A stretch of 64,000 bases of DNA, from positions 558,001-622,000 of the forward strand of contig NZ_CP056775.1 in assembly GCF_016894445.1 (NCBI RefSeq), read 5' to 3'. This stretch comes from Dyadobacter sandarakinus. GTDB lineage: Bacteria; Bacteroidota; Bacteroidia; Cytophagales; Spirosomataceae. The notes beneath the pieces were generated by a model, which was given only the letters and a program-made list of their open reading frames with translations, was not told the origin of the DNA and ran no database searches. A program made the translations under genes and the position numbers. Below, piece by piece: positions 24,671 through 34,064 of the stretch (positions are counted from its first letter, which is position 1; each line of letters starts with the position of its first letter).

Positions 24671-27025
24671 TTACTCGCTTCGCAGGCTTTTTACGGGGTT
24701 CAGCAATGCCGCCCGGATCGCCTGGTAACTGACCGTCACCAGCGACACTGCAATCGCCAGCAATCCCGCCACTGCAAAAATCCACCATTGTACCCCCACA
24801 TGATAGGAATAGTCACTGAGCCACAGGTTCATGGTGTACCACGCGACAGGGGTGGCGATGATAATGGAAATGCCCACCAGGATCATAAACTCCCGCGAGA
24901 GCAGCGTGGCAATGCTCATTACCGAAGCACCCAGCACTTTACGTACCCCGATTTCCTTGATGCGGTTTTCGGCCATATAGGCAGCCAGCCCGAAAAGCCC
25001 GAGGCATGAAATAAAGATTGTGAGTCCGGCAAACAGTCCCGTGAGGGTGGCCACGCGCCGGGTATCTTCAAATTTCAATGCATAATCCTCATCTACAAAG
25101 TGGTACTCAAAAGGATAGTCGGGATTATAGCGACGGAAAATTGCACCGACGGCCTTGATATCGTCCGCGGTGGCGTGGGTTGCGCTGAGCTTGATGTGGA
25201 TCACATTAAAATAACTTTGAGCCCCTTCGATGATCATGGGTTTGTTGTACTCGTAAGGTGACCCAATTACAAAATCCTTCACAACACCGATAACATGGTA
25301 AGTCTTGTCACCATCCCTGACAACCTGCCCGATGGGATCTTTGAAACCCATGGCTTTGGCCGCCATTTCGTTGAGGATCATAGCCGAGGAGTCGGAAGGA
25401 AATTTGGTAAGGTCCATATCTCTCCCTGCAATCAACTTCAGTCCGGCCGTTTTAACCAGTCCTTCATCCTCGCTGAACCGCTCAAAGTCGATCTTTTCCG
25501 CTGGGTTTTTTCCCTGCCACGTAACGCCCCAGGTGTCACTGTTCACAAAGCTGAGGGGCGAAGCCGTTTTGGTGACGGATGTGGCAATGCCTGCGCTGAG
25601 GAGCTCACGCCGGATCTGACTGTAATTCTTTTCAAGGTCTCCTGTGATCCAGTGGTACACCACCTGCCCGCGATCGTAGCCGGCATCGCGGTTTTGTGCG
25701 TAGCGGATTTGTTGTACCACAATCAGTGTCGAAACGATCAGGATGATGGCAAAACTAAACTGGATGACCACCAGTACTTTCCTCGGACTTACCGCCGCAT
25801 TGGTTCGCTTGAAAGTGCCTTTCAGGATGGCAATGGGCTTGAATGAGGACAGGAAAAATGCGGGATAACTGCCGGCCACCACGCCCGTGAAAACTATGAA
25901 CAGCAAGATGGCGACCCAGAACTGGACACTTGAATAGGGGAGCGCCAGTGTTTTTCCGATCAGGCCGGCAAAGGCCGGGAGGAACAAAGCCACACCTGCC
26001 AGCGCGAGCGTTCCGGCGATGGCTGCAATCATCACAGATTCGCCAATAAACTGCCCGATGAGCAAACCCTTCCCGGCTCCGGCCGTCTTGCGGATACCCA
26101 CTTCCTTAGCCCGTTTTTCACTCCGGGCTGTGCTCAGGTTCATGAAGTTGATACACGCAATGAGGAGTATAAATGCCGCAATGATCCCGAAGAGGCGCAC
26201 AATGGCGATCCTGCCGCCCGCTACTTTCCCGTTTTCGAAATTGGAATACAAATGCCACTTGCTGATCGGGTGAAGAAAAACCTCGTGGTCTTCGGTTTTG
26301 CCCGAGTGCCGGATGGTAATGTCCCTGATTTTTTCCTGAAACAATGCAGCATTCGCACCTGGTTTGAGCTGCACGTAAGTGCGCACCGAATTGTTGCCCC
26401 AGCTTTCATCATAGTCCCCGATTGTTTTCAGGTAAGACCAGGGCAGGAGGTATTCAAATGTAAAAACCGTGTTTGTAGGCAGGTCTCTGAGGACGCCTGC
26501 TACTTTAAAATTATCCTTGTCAATGGTGATTACGCGGTTCAATGCATCCTCGGTCCCGAACATCTTGCGGGCCATGCGCTGGGTCACAACAATGGATCCT
26601 GCCTGGCTCAGTGCCGTTTCCGCATTGCCCTGTACCAATGGAAAATCAAACATCTGCAGAAATGCCTGGTCTGTGATCATGGCCTCGGACGAGAGCCTGG
26701 TATTTCCCGCCTTGGTCACAAACCAGCGCGAGTAGTTGCGCGATATGTCTGCGATTTCGGGATATTCCTCTTCCATGGTAGGCCCCAGGATCTTGGGCGT
26801 GCTGTTCCAGCATTGCAGTTTACCGTCAAACACACCCCGGTTCCAGGCACTGTACAGGTAGTCGCCGTTTTTGTGAAAGCGGTCGTAACTGATTTCATTG
26901 TACATCCACATCAGGATCAGCAGCGCGCTGCCCATGCCCACGGATAGCCCCAGGATGTTGATGGCTGAAAATCCTTTATTCCGCATCAGGTTGCGGATTG
27001 CGATCTTGAAATAGTTTTTGAACAT
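24671..27025 (-). CDS. FtsX/MacB-type ABC transporter permease (orphan)
   Basis: 784 residues from the ATG at 27025 (MFKNYFKIAIRNLMRNKGF); an ATG nine bases upstream is the alternative. The layout is N-terminal helix, large MacB-type periplasmic domain (~45-285), three FtsX helices (~285-430, with STARSEKRAKEVGIRKTAGA), a second helix and periplasmic domain, and a second FtsX triad (~665-784, with MAENRIKEIGVRKVLGAS). This duplicated form is typical of Bacteroidota and probably acts with a separate ATPase. No ATPase gene is nearby. MacB-type systems work as mechanotransmitters that export peptides, lipoproteins or drugs; cargo is unknown. Confidence 0.88.
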   Translation of the reverse strand: MFKNYFKIAIRNLMRNKGFSAINILGLSVGMGSALLILMWMYNEISYDRFHKNGDYLYSAWNRGVFDGKLQCWNSTPKILGPTMEEEYPEIADISRNYSRWFVTKAGNTRLSSEAMITDQAFLQMFDFPLVQGNAETALSQAGSIVVTQRMARKMFGTEDALNRVITIDKDNFKVAGVLRDLPTNTVFTFEYLLPWSYLKTIGDYDESWGNNSVRTYVQLKPGANAALFQEKIRDITIRHSGKTEDHEVFLHPISKWHLYSNFENGKVAGGRIAIVRLFGIIAAFILLIACINFMNLSTARSEKRAKEVGIRKTAGAGKGLLIGQFIGESVMIAAIAGTLALAGVALFLPAFAGLIGKTLALPYSSVQFWVAILLFIVFTGVVAGSYPAFFLSSFKPIAILKGTFKRTNAAVSPRKVLVVIQFSFAIILIVSTLIVVQQIRYAQNRDAGYDRGQVVYHWITGDLEKNYSQIRRELLSAGIATSVTKTASPLSFVNSDTWGVTWQGKNPAEKIDFERFSEDEGLVKTAGLKLIAGRDMDLTKFPSDSSAMILNEMAAKAMGFKDPIGQVVRDGDKTYHVIGVVKDFVIGSPYEYNKPMIIEGAQSYFNVIHIKLSATHATADDIKAVGAIFRRYNPDYPFEYHFVDEDYALKFEDTRRVATLTGLFAGLTIFISCLGLFGLAAYMAENRIKEIGVRKVLGASVMSIATLLSREFMILVGISIIIATPVAWYTMNLWLSDYSYHVGVQWWIFAVAGLLAIAVSLVTVSYQAIRAALLNPVKSLRSE

Positions 27026-27065
27026 AGGTATCATGGCTGGAACCGGCAGGGTGGCCGGTCAACAA

Positions 27066-27100
27066 CATAAAAAAACGACATGCCAGCCGGCATGTCGTTT
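27066..27100 (-). terminator. Terminator after the esterase gene
   Basis: Perfect 12-bp arms (AAACGACATGCC and complement) around AGCC, followed on the minus strand by TTTTTT. The dyad is symmetric, but the T-run makes the minus orientation the likely one. Confidence 0.8.
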
Positions 27101-27214
27101 GTAATACATTGTATAGCAGATGGTTGCCTGTGTAAATTCTGCATGGTCTGTCCGTTTACGAACAATGTGCCAGCAGTCCGGACGGTGCGGCTGCATGGCT
27201 TGCCTGTGCAATTT

Positions 27215-28252
27215 TCAACGCTTTTCGCCGGTCAGGTTTTTGGAAAAAAATGGCAGCATTTTTTGTTCAATGCGTTCGCCCACACGGTTCAGGTGGTCAC
27301 CTTCATACTCTTCATACGTATGCGGGATCTTGTAATCGGTGAGTATCTGGTCAAGCGTCTTGATCGTTGAGGCGATGGGCTGATCTTTGTCCCCGGCATC
27401 AAATGCAATGCCTTTCAGCTGCCTGAGATTGGTGATGTACTGATCGATCGTCGTCAGGGTAGCATTGGCCGACCACTTTGCCTGGACCGATGGTTGTTCC
27501 GTGCCAATCGGGAAGTCGGCGTAAAAAGGGGCTTTGTTCGGGTTGGGTGACCAGGCTGCTGCCGATGCAAATGCCGCTTTTGTAAAAAAGTCAGCTTTCT
27601 CGATATCCGCAAGACTTTTTACTGCCTCTATTTTGGCAACCGCTTCGGGCGTAGCCGCCCGGTTGGCGCCGGGTGCCATGCAGCACGGGCTCAGCAGGTA
27701 CAGGCTCGAAAAGATTTCAGGATGCTTCTCACCGATCCTGATGGTGCCATATCCGCCCATCGAATGACCTGCCAGTCCGCGGCTGGCTGCATTGGGCAGC
27801 GTACGGTAATGCTGGTCCATATAAGCAACAAGTTCCCGGGCCACAAACTCCTCCCAGTTGCCCGTCGTCACCGAGCTGGAATAAAAGCTGCCCCCGGTTT
27901 TGGTGTATGCATTCGGGGTCACAATGATCATTTCCTGCACCTGACCCGAGGCAAAAACCTTGTCTACCACCTGCGGCAGGTTGATCCAGTGTTTAACCAC
28001 TCCGTACCATTGCGCATCATTGTCTGTAAATCCGTGCAGGAAGTATACCACGGGAAAGCGTCGCTGGGTGTCTTTTTTGTAGCCCGGCGGCAGGTATATC
28101 GACACATCCCGGTCAGGAGAGTCGCCTTCCAGGTTGCCTTCAAGACTTTTTCCATGCAATTTAATGCGCTCCACGGAACCTTGCATTGCCTGGGCAGAGG
28201 CAGTGAGGGTTGCAGCTGCCAGCAGCAATACGGTAAGCAGTTGTTTTTTCAT
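27215..28252 (-). CDS. Secreted esterase, EstA/esterase D-like
   Basis: 345 residues from the ATG at 28252 ([22 protein letters not shown], a signal peptide cut near AQA). The alpha/beta-hydrolase core shows [17 protein letters not shown], a GHSMGGYGT nucleophile elbow with Ser164, an Asp candidate in FDAGDKDQP and a His in YEGDHLNRV. This matches the putative esterase family (PF00756), including S-formylglutathione hydrolase and mycolyltransferase-like enzymes and secreted feruloyl-type esterases. Substrate is unknown; a periplasmic ester is likely. It follows the second permease gene by 135 bp and has its own strong terminator. Confidence 0.85.
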   Translation of the reverse strand: MKKQLLTVLLLAAATLTASAQAMQGSVERIKLHGKSLEGNLEGDSPDRDVSIYLPPGYKKDTQRRFPVVYFLHGFTDNDAQWYGVVKHWINLPQVVDKVFASGQVQEMIIVTPNAYTKTGGSFYSSSVTTGNWEEFVARELVAYMDQHYRTLPNAASRGLAGHSMGGYGTIRIGEKHPEIFSSLYLLSPCCMAPGANRAATPEAVAKIEAVKSLADIEKADFFTKAAFASAAAWSPNPNKAPFYADFPIGTEQPSVQAKWSANATLTTIDQYITNLRQLKGIAFDAGDKDQPIASTIKTLDQILTDYKIPHTYEEYEGDHLNRVGERIEQKMLPFFSKNLTGEKR

Positions 28253-28387
28253 AAAGGTCTGTTTGGTCAATGCGGTAAATTCGCAAATAAAGCTGGTTTT
28301 TTACCTTACAAAAGTCCGCCGCTGCCCGCCGTTACTTGGCTCAGGGTACCTGTTATTTTTCACAGACAAAAACACACTGCCGTCCCG

Positions 28388-30784
28388 CTACCCGTTGGAA
28401 AGGCTTTTTACCGGGTTCATCAGTGCTGCCGATACGGCTTTGTAGCCGATTGTAAGCGCCGTGACGGGTATGATCAGCAGCCCGCCGGATACGGCCAGCC
28501 AGACATTCAGGTGTATCCGGTAAGCAAAGTGGCTGAGCCAGCTGTTCATTGCCAGCCACGTCAGCGGGGCCGAAACTGCAAATGCAATCAGGATCATCAG
28601 CATGAATTCTTTTCCGAAAAGTACAAGAATGCTGTCCACGCCTGCGCCAAGCACTTTCCGTACACCTATCTCTCTGGTTTTTTGTGTCACCATAAACGAT
28701 ACCATACCGTACAGCCCCAGGCAGCAGATCGCGATGGCTACCCATGCAAATGCGCGGATCAGGCTGGTGAGTTGTGCTTCTTTTGCATAAAAAGACGCAA
28801 TTTTCTGGTCTGCAAACTCGTAATTGAACACTTCATCAGGATAGCTTGCCTGCCAGGCATTGCGCAGGTGGGAGAGGGCCGTGGAGATGTTGCCCGGGTT
28901 CAGCCTGACAGCTATTTCGCGGTACTGTTCGGGCTGTGCGTAAATGATGCAGGGTTCAATGCCTTCCTGCAGAGATTTCAGGTGAAAGCTTTTTACCACG
29001 CCCACAATCCGGCTCTTATTACCCGAGAAGCCATCCTCCACCGACCTGCCGAGCAGGTACGCGGGATCACGAATGCCCAGCTTTTTCATAAACTCTTCAT
29101 TTACAATAAATTCTCTGACTGAATCCCTGTCGGAAAAACTGCGGCCGGCGAGCAGCGGTATCTGGTAGGTTTTCAGGTAGTCGGCGTCCGCGAACCGTAT
29201 GCGGACCACAAACTTTTCCCAGTCTGCCCGGTTGTCAAACCGCACCGAGCCGCCGAAACCCATATCGGAAGTAGGGGCATCGTACTGAAAGGCAGCAGAT
29301 CTCACTTCGGGATATTGCAGAATATCATTTTTGAACGACTCCCGCTTGCCCGTACCCTGCACAGGCAGCGTGACTTTGATCACGGCTTTCTGATCAAAAC
29401 CCAGGTCTGCATTCCTGAAAAACTGCAACTGCATCACCAGGATCACCGTACCTGTAATCATGGTTTGGGCGATGATCAGCTGAACAACCACCAGGGAGCG
29501 CCGCAGCCCGAAGCCACCAGGCCGGCCGAAGCTCAGCCTGCCTTTCAATGCCGCTACGGGGTTGAAACCCGATACAATCACTGCCGGATAAAACCCCGCA
29601 AGCAATACGACCATGGCCAGGATTGCCAGGCCAAAAAGCATTACGTCCGGCTTCGGAAGCCTGCTGAGCAGGAAAGCATTCGTCTGAGTCCAGCTATTGA
29701 GCACGGCCGGTAGGGGCAGTATGATCAGGAGCGCAAGCAGTCCTGCGAGGCAGGTCAGCAAGGCGGTTTCGACCATAAACTGCCAGAAGAGCTGCTGCCT
29801 TGTACTGCCCAGCACCTTTCTCACGCCAATTTCGCGGGATCGTCCGGCAGCCTGCGCGGTGGCCATGTTGATAAAGTTTATACCCGCGATCACCAGCAGG
29901 AATCCACCTACGCCCCCCAGTATCCACAACATGGATCGCCGGATTTTGCCGCCGTAGTTTTCGTTGAAATGGATATCGGATAAAGGCTGAAGGTGGTGGT
30001 GGTAATATTTATCGGCATGCTCGCCATAATACTTTTTACCATTGCGGGCAATCAGCCGCTCTACGATGCCGGGCGCGGTGCCGGGCCTTAGTTTTACAAA
30101 CGTAAAATTACGGCTGCTGATCCATGAGAAGTCGGTGGTCCAGGTGGTGGGCTCTGTAATTTTGAGGGTAGGAAGCGAAATATACGCATCAAATGCAAAG
30201 TCGGTAGGTCTGGATTCGTCGGCCAGCACGCCCGTAATTTTCAGGTCGTGGGCATTGTCCAGGCGCAGTATGCGCCCCGCTACCTCTACAGTGCCGAAGT
30301 GTTTCATCGCCAGCTTACGGCTGACCACGACGGTAAAGGGTTCCTCCATAGAAGCCGCCGCATGGTGGCCCAGCCATCGGAACGCAAATAATTCCATGTA
30401 GCCGGCATCGGCATAGGCAACATTTTCCTTTTCCATAAACCGCCTTGTGGCTACGCCGCTTCCGGACGACAGGGTGACTACCGGCAGCCTGCGGACAAAT
30501 CCTGCCTTCTCCACACCCGAATAGTCTTTGGATAGGGCGCTGGCCATTGCATACGCAGAACCGGGTTCGTGCTCCATGCCTTCGTCCAGGTGAAGGTCCA
30601 GTACTACGCGGTACAGCTGGTCGGCGGCGGGCTGGTGCCTGTCGGTACTGATGTGATACCTTAAAAAGAGAAAAATCAGCATCGCCCCGGCTATGCCAAG
30701 GCCAAGGCCGAGCATGTTAAGGATCGTATTGGAAAGGTAAAGCCGGAGGTTGCGGGCGGCAACGCGCAGGTAATTCTGTAACAT
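28388..30784 (-). CDS. FtsX/MacB-type ABC transporter permease (orphan, second copy)
   Basis: 798 residues from the ATG at 30784 (MLQNYLRVAARNLRLYLSNTILN). Same duplicated MacB-PCD plus FtsX architecture as the gene at 24671, with TAQAAGRSREIGVRKVLGST and VTQKTREIGVRKVLGAGVDS as the two cytoplasmic loops after the helices. The two permeases are paralogous but well diverged. No ATPase is nearby. The TetR gene lies 98 bp upstream on the same strand, so this exporter is the likely target of that regulator; this is inference from position. Confidence 0.88.
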   Translation of the reverse strand: MLQNYLRVAARNLRLYLSNTILNMLGLGLGIAGAMLIFLFLRYHISTDRHQPAADQLYRVVLDLHLDEGMEHEPGSAYAMASALSKDYSGVEKAGFVRRLPVVTLSSGSGVATRRFMEKENVAYADAGYMELFAFRWLGHHAAASMEEPFTVVVSRKLAMKHFGTVEVAGRILRLDNAHDLKITGVLADESRPTDFAFDAYISLPTLKITEPTTWTTDFSWISSRNFTFVKLRPGTAPGIVERLIARNGKKYYGEHADKYYHHHLQPLSDIHFNENYGGKIRRSMLWILGGVGGFLLVIAGINFINMATAQAAGRSREIGVRKVLGSTRQQLFWQFMVETALLTCLAGLLALLIILPLPAVLNSWTQTNAFLLSRLPKPDVMLFGLAILAMVVLLAGFYPAVIVSGFNPVAALKGRLSFGRPGGFGLRRSLVVVQLIIAQTMITGTVILVMQLQFFRNADLGFDQKAVIKVTLPVQGTGKRESFKNDILQYPEVRSAAFQYDAPTSDMGFGGSVRFDNRADWEKFVVRIRFADADYLKTYQIPLLAGRSFSDRDSVREFIVNEEFMKKLGIRDPAYLLGRSVEDGFSGNKSRIVGVVKSFHLKSLQEGIEPCIIYAQPEQYREIAVRLNPGNISTALSHLRNAWQASYPDEVFNYEFADQKIASFYAKEAQLTSLIRAFAWVAIAICCLGLYGMVSFMVTQKTREIGVRKVLGAGVDSILVLFGKEFMLMILIAFAVSAPLTWLAMNSWLSHFAYRIHLNVWLAVSGGLLIIPVTALTIGYKAVSAALMNPVKSLSNG

Positions 30785-30882
30785 AAGCAGCCAGGTTGAG
30801 GTGGATTGAAGGTAGTATTTAATGCGGCTGACCAAGCCATTATACTTCCTGTAAGCTGCTTATTTAACATCATTTAACATCC

Positions 30883-31485
30883 TCAGGCACGGATGCCTGC
30901 AATGAGCCGCTCGACGGTGCCCAGCACCTGGTCCATGCGGGAAAGATCATCGGTAACTTTCGCGATCATGACGGCACCTTCGATGAGTGCGATGATGGAA
31001 ATGGCGAGGTCTGCGGCAGCGGTATCCTGCCTGAATTCTCCTGCTCCCATGCCACTGTTGATGATGCTTATGAGCGCCTGCTGCCAGGATATCACAGCCT
31101 TTGCAGCTCCTTGTTTGAGCAGGGGATTGGTGTCGTCGGCCTCGATAGCGGTATTGAGGATGGGACAGCCGCCCATGTTTCCTGTTGCTTCGATCACACG
31201 TCGGTAAACCTTTCCGTACACCATCAGCTTGTCGTGGAAGGTGGCGGCCCCTGCCATTTCATCCTGTATATACTTGTAAATGCGCACCCGGTTGTACTCG
31301 AATACTGCCAGCGCCACTTCTTCCTTATTCTCAAAGTTGCCGTAAATGCTGCCTTTGGTGAGGCCGGTGGCTTTTGTCAGATCTGAGAGGGAAGTGCCGG
31401 CAAATCCTTGCCTGTTGAAAATGTCGGCTGTTTTTTCAATGATAAAATCCCGCGTGCGTCCTGCCTTGCTTGTTCCCTTGTTCAT
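30883..31485 (-). CDS. TetR/AcrR family transcriptional regulator
   Basis: 200 residues. The N-terminal helix-turn-helix spans about 10-57 (FIIEKTADIFNRQGFAGTSLSDLTKATGLTKGSIYGNF by pieces). The ligand-binding C-terminal part has GGCPILNTAIEADDTNPLL, which resembles the C-terminal domain found in many Bacteroidota and proteobacterial TetR proteins that control exporters or redox genes. It most likely represses itself and the downstream permease. The ligand is unknown; Cys in GGCPIL could allow redox or electrophile sensing, but this is speculation. Confidence 0.88.
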   Translation of the reverse strand: MNKGTSKAGRTRDFIIEKTADIFNRQGFAGTSLSDLTKATGLTKGSIYGNFENKEEVALAVFEYNRVRIYKYIQDEMAGAATFHDKLMVYGKVYRRVIEATGNMGGCPILNTAIEADDTNPLLKQGAAKAVISWQQALISIINSGMGAGEFRQDTAAADLAISIIALIEGAVMIAKVTDDLSRMDQVLGTVERLIAGIRA

Positions 31486-31723
31486 ATTGTAAATATACCA
31501 AAAGGCATTCCTGATCGGAAAGTCTGCGCTGCATGGGCCGTATGCACACTTTCACTCACAGTTGATTAAACGGCTAGGGTAGAATGCCGGGACAATTTTA
31601 CTTTGCAGTCAAAGATGCTCCCCCCTCTCTTTGACAGTGCCGCGCAACCGTCCCGGGTTCCGCATGACCGCTGCATTTTCTTTCCACAATACGCATAATA
31701 ACCTGATCAAACATCCTTGCTTT

Positions 31724-32641
31724 ATGACTAACTACTCACCGAAGTACTCGATCATTGTACCTCACAAAAATTCCTATCACCTTTTGCACCAGCTGCTCGG
31801 ATCGATCCCGCAAATGGAGGGGATCGAACTTATCATCGTGGATGACAACAGTAACGAGGAGCACCTGACGGCGCTGCAGAATCACGTTTTCGGTCGTCCG
31901 GTAAAAGTTTTATTCAACAACAAACCCGAAGGACCGGGCAAGGCCAGGAACATGGGCCTGGACGTGGCTGCCGGAAAGTGGATCATCTTTGCGGATGCCG
32001 ACGATTACTTTCCGCCCGACATTGAAAGTATCCTGCTCGCCCATGCCGACGATCCTGAGGACGTGGTGTATTTCGGGACGATGAGCGTGTATGCCAATAC
32101 GCACCAGCCAGCCCACCGCCACCTGCGGTACAAGAAAATGGTGGAGGATGCTGCCGCAAATCCCGCCCTGGAAGATGCACTGCGGTTCGGATTTTCGCCC
32201 CCCTGGGGCAAGATGATCAAGCGATGTATCATTGAGCGGCACGGTATCCGTTTTGGGGAGTCGTGGGGAGCGGAGGATATTATTTTTGCATTGCAGCTCG
32301 GTCACCACGCGGGAAAAGTGAAGGCTGTGCCAGCGGTTTTGTATTTCATCACCGTAACAGACGGCAACCAGAGTGCCACTTTCAGCCGGCAGATGTTTGA
32401 CTGCAAGCTGGAAGGGACGCTCAAAGGAAACCGCTACCTGAGGTCGATCGGCAAGAGCCGTCACCAGCATTCGGTGCTTTACTTTCTCGGGCGTTCGTAC
32501 AAGTTCGGGTTTCGGTACATGCTCGACGTGATCCTGCGCCTGCTCCGCCACCGGTCCAATGTGCTGATCGGGATGGAGAAGGTTTTGACTTACAAAGCCG
32601 TATTGCACCTGCGTGAAAATCCCGGACTACTGAAAGGGTGA
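31724..32641 (+). CDS. Family 2 glycosyltransferase (GT-A fold)
   Basis: 305 residues from the ATG at 31724 (MTNYSPKYSIIVPHKNSYHLL). The GT-A features are in order: SIIVPHKNS, ELIIVDDNSNE, GPGKARNMGLDVA, then WIIFADADDYF with the metal-binding Asp-x-Asp, and an acceptor-side WGAEDIIFAL. No membrane segments follow. The sugar donor and acceptor are unknown; such stand-alone enzymes often add sugars to surface glycans. The frame opens 31 codons earlier, but homology starts at the chosen ATG. Confidence 0.85.
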   Translation: MTNYSPKYSIIVPHKNSYHLLHQLLGSIPQMEGIELIIVDDNSNEEHLTALQNHVFGRPVKVLFNNKPEGPGKARNMGLDVAAGKWIIFADADDYFPPDIESILLAHADDPEDVVYFGTMSVYANTHQPAHRHLRYKKMVEDAAANPALEDALRFGFSPPWGKMIKRCIIERHGIRFGESWGAEDIIFALQLGHHAGKVKAVPAVLYFITVTDGNQSATFSRQMFDCKLEGTLKGNRYLRSIGKSRHQHSVLYFLGRSYKFGFRYMLDVILRLLRHRSNVLIGMEKVLTYKAVLHLRENPGLLKG

Positions 32642-32666
32642 TCACAGCAGGCTTTTTGTGATAAAA

Positions 32667-32720
32667 AAGTATAGTACTATCCCCAAGGATACTGGTATCC
32701 TTCGGGATAGTACTATACTT
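32667..32720. promoter_or_regulatory. 54-bp near-perfect palindrome (candidate operator)
   Basis: Arms of 17 bp (32667-32683 and 32704-32720) and an inner pair AAGGATAC/GTATCCTT (32685-32692 and 32695-32702) share one centre of symmetry at 32693/32694. Only a C/C pair and the central TG break it. Each outer arm contains the 8-bp palindrome TAGTACTA. The right arm reaches the expected -33 region of the downstream promoter, so binding here should block transcription. Confidence 0.7.
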
Positions 32721-32737
32721 TACATAGTGCTGGCGGG

Positions 32738-32745
32738 TACCTTTG
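32738..32745 (+). promoter_or_regulatory. Predicted -7 element of the yceI promoter
   Basis: TACCTTTG fits TAnnTTTG exactly, 45 bases before the ATG. The -33 region falls at the right edge of the palindrome (CTTTAC). Confidence 0.5.
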
Positions 32746-32790
32746 CACAGCAAGTATCCGCATTTTTTATCACAAAAAACTTACAGCATT

Positions 32791-33321
32791 ATGTCACAAG
32801 TTACCTGGAACGTGGACCCGCTCCACTCCGAAGTACTCTTCAAAGTAAAACACCTGGTTATATCCACCGTCACAGGATCTTTCAAATCATTTACCGGTAA
32901 GGCGGTGAGCGATGGCGACGAGCTTGAAGATGCAGTGATTGATTTTACCGTCGATGTTAACAGCGTGGATACCGGTCAGCCCGGACGCGACGAGCATTTG
33001 AAGGCTGCCGATTTTTTCGAAGCAGAAAAGTACCCGCAGTTTCACTTTGTCTCGACCTCCTTCAAAAAGAAAAAAGGGGATGTGTATGCACTCCTGGGTA
33101 ACCTCACGATCAAGGGAAATACAAAACCCGTAGCGCTGGAAGCAGAGTATGGAGGCACCGAGAAAGACCTGTATGGCAATACAAAGGTGGGATTTGAGGT
33201 GACTGGCAGCATTGACCGGAAGGAATTTGGTGTGACGACCAACTCTTTCACCGAGACCGGCGGACTTGCCCTGGGGGAAAATATCAAGATTATTGCCAAC
33301 ATTCAGCTTGCCAGAGCATAG
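32791..33321 (+). CDS. YceI family protein
   Basis: 176 residues from the ATG at 32791 (MSQVTWNVDPLHSEVLFKVKHL). The YceI lipocalin-like barrel (PF04264) is plain: WNVDPLHSEVLFKVKHLVIS, VDVNSVDTGQPGRDEHLKAADFF, PQFHFVSTSF, LTIKGNTKPVALEAEYGG, GFEVTGSIDRKEFGV. Members bind isoprenoid or fatty-acyl chains, and in several bacteria are induced by acid or osmotic stress. No signal peptide is seen, so this copy is probably cytoplasmic. It stands alone behind an elaborate palindromic promoter. Confidence 0.9.
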   Translation: MSQVTWNVDPLHSEVLFKVKHLVISTVTGSFKSFTGKAVSDGDELEDAVIDFTVDVNSVDTGQPGRDEHLKAADFFEAEKYPQFHFVSTSFKKKKGDVYALLGNLTIKGNTKPVALEAEYGGTEKDLYGNTKVGFEVTGSIDRKEFGVTTNSFTETGGLALGENIKIIANIQLARA

Positions 33322-33381
33322 GCTTTGCAGGGCAGCCTTGTGTACACGACCATGAGGCTGCTTTGTTTTATCAAAACATAC

Positions 33382-33858
33382 CTACCGGGCTATATAGCTC
33401 TCGATCAGTGATTTCACTTTAAGGAAGATCGGCTCCGCGCTCAGGCTGGGCCGGATGTCCCAGCCGCGGTCGTAGTTAACAATGCACGAACCGATAAAGT
33501 TGTTGGTAGCTTCGCGCACGGCCGGGTCCCAGATAGACAGCTTCGAAATACGGCCGCGCTCCATGGCGGTCTTGGAGGTGTGACGCAGGATGAGTCCTGA
33601 AAATTCATATTGATTCACGATTCCCGAAACCCAGAAAGCGCCGCTGATGTTGGGATCATCGGTGCTGCCGCTGACCTGTGCCTGGATCTTGTCGTGATCG
33701 GGTGGGGGAGCCGGCTGCTGGCTTTTCAGGTACGTATCAATGGCTCTTTTGGCATGCTCAGCCGGATCGATGCCGTCGAAATCACTGAGCTGTCGCAGAC
33801 GGGAAATCTGCATTTCGGTTAGCTGAATATGTTTTCGTACTGCTTTTCGCCTTTCCAT
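33382..33858 (-). CDS. Possible ribbon-helix-helix protein with C-terminal unknown domain
   Basis: 158 residues. Residues 1-50 (RKAVRKHIQLTEMQISRLRQLSDFDGIDPAEHAKRAIDTYL) have the beta-alpha-alpha layout of a ribbon-helix-helix DNA-binding domain: a short basic strand followed by two helices with a loop at GIDP. After a Pro/Gln linker, residues 70-158 contain GAFWVSGIVNQYEFSG, GRISKLSIWD and IVNYDRGWDIRP, which recall a small phage- and firmicute-associated domain (DUF7678-like). I do not recognise the whole protein. It converges with yceI. The motif TAGTACTA lies 101 bp upstream of its start and also in the yceI palindrome. Confidence 0.55.
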   Translation of the reverse strand: MERRKAVRKHIQLTEMQISRLRQLSDFDGIDPAEHAKRAIDTYLKSQQPAPPPDHDKIQAQVSGSTDDPNISGAFWVSGIVNQYEFSGLILRHTSKTAMERGRISKLSIWDPAVREATNNFIGSCIVNYDRGWDIRPSLSAEPIFLKVKSLIESYIAR

Positions 33859-33957
33859 GGTGCCGCTTGGCTAAACTCCAAACATACACAGCTTGCCAGA
33901 CTGTGTCAAAACCTGAAAGTCGAAATGTGCCGTCTGCGGTAAAATTTGGAATTATTC

Positions 33958-33967
33958 TTAGTACTAA
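33958..33967. promoter_or_regulatory. TTAGTACTAA palindrome upstream of the RHH-like gene
   Basis: This 10-bp perfect palindrome contains the same TAGTACTA core found twice in the yceI operator candidate. It lies about 100 bp upstream of the putative ribbon-helix-helix gene. Confidence 0.35.
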
Positions 33968-34064
33968 TAGTCATAACAAGCTCATCATCAAGAGCAACTG
34001 TTTGCCCAGCATAGCAGTATGGTGATGGAGGCATGCGGCAGGACTGTCCTGCATACCCATTTCA

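Larger units (their letters stand above)
32653..32778. repeat. 16-bp inverted repeats enclosing the yceI promoter region
   Basis: TTTTTGTGATAAAAAA (32653-32668) is repeated as its exact complement at 32763-32778, 94 bp away. The pair encloses a near-perfect palindrome and the predicted promoter of the YceI gene. It could be the termini of a miniature element or a regulatory structure. The left arm may also act as a terminator for the glycosyltransferase gene. Confidence 0.7.

Noticed and set aside
27722..29122. 466-codon plus-strand frame
   Set aside because: It runs across parts of two well-supported minus-strand genes (esterase and permease) and has Cys/His-rich shadow composition.
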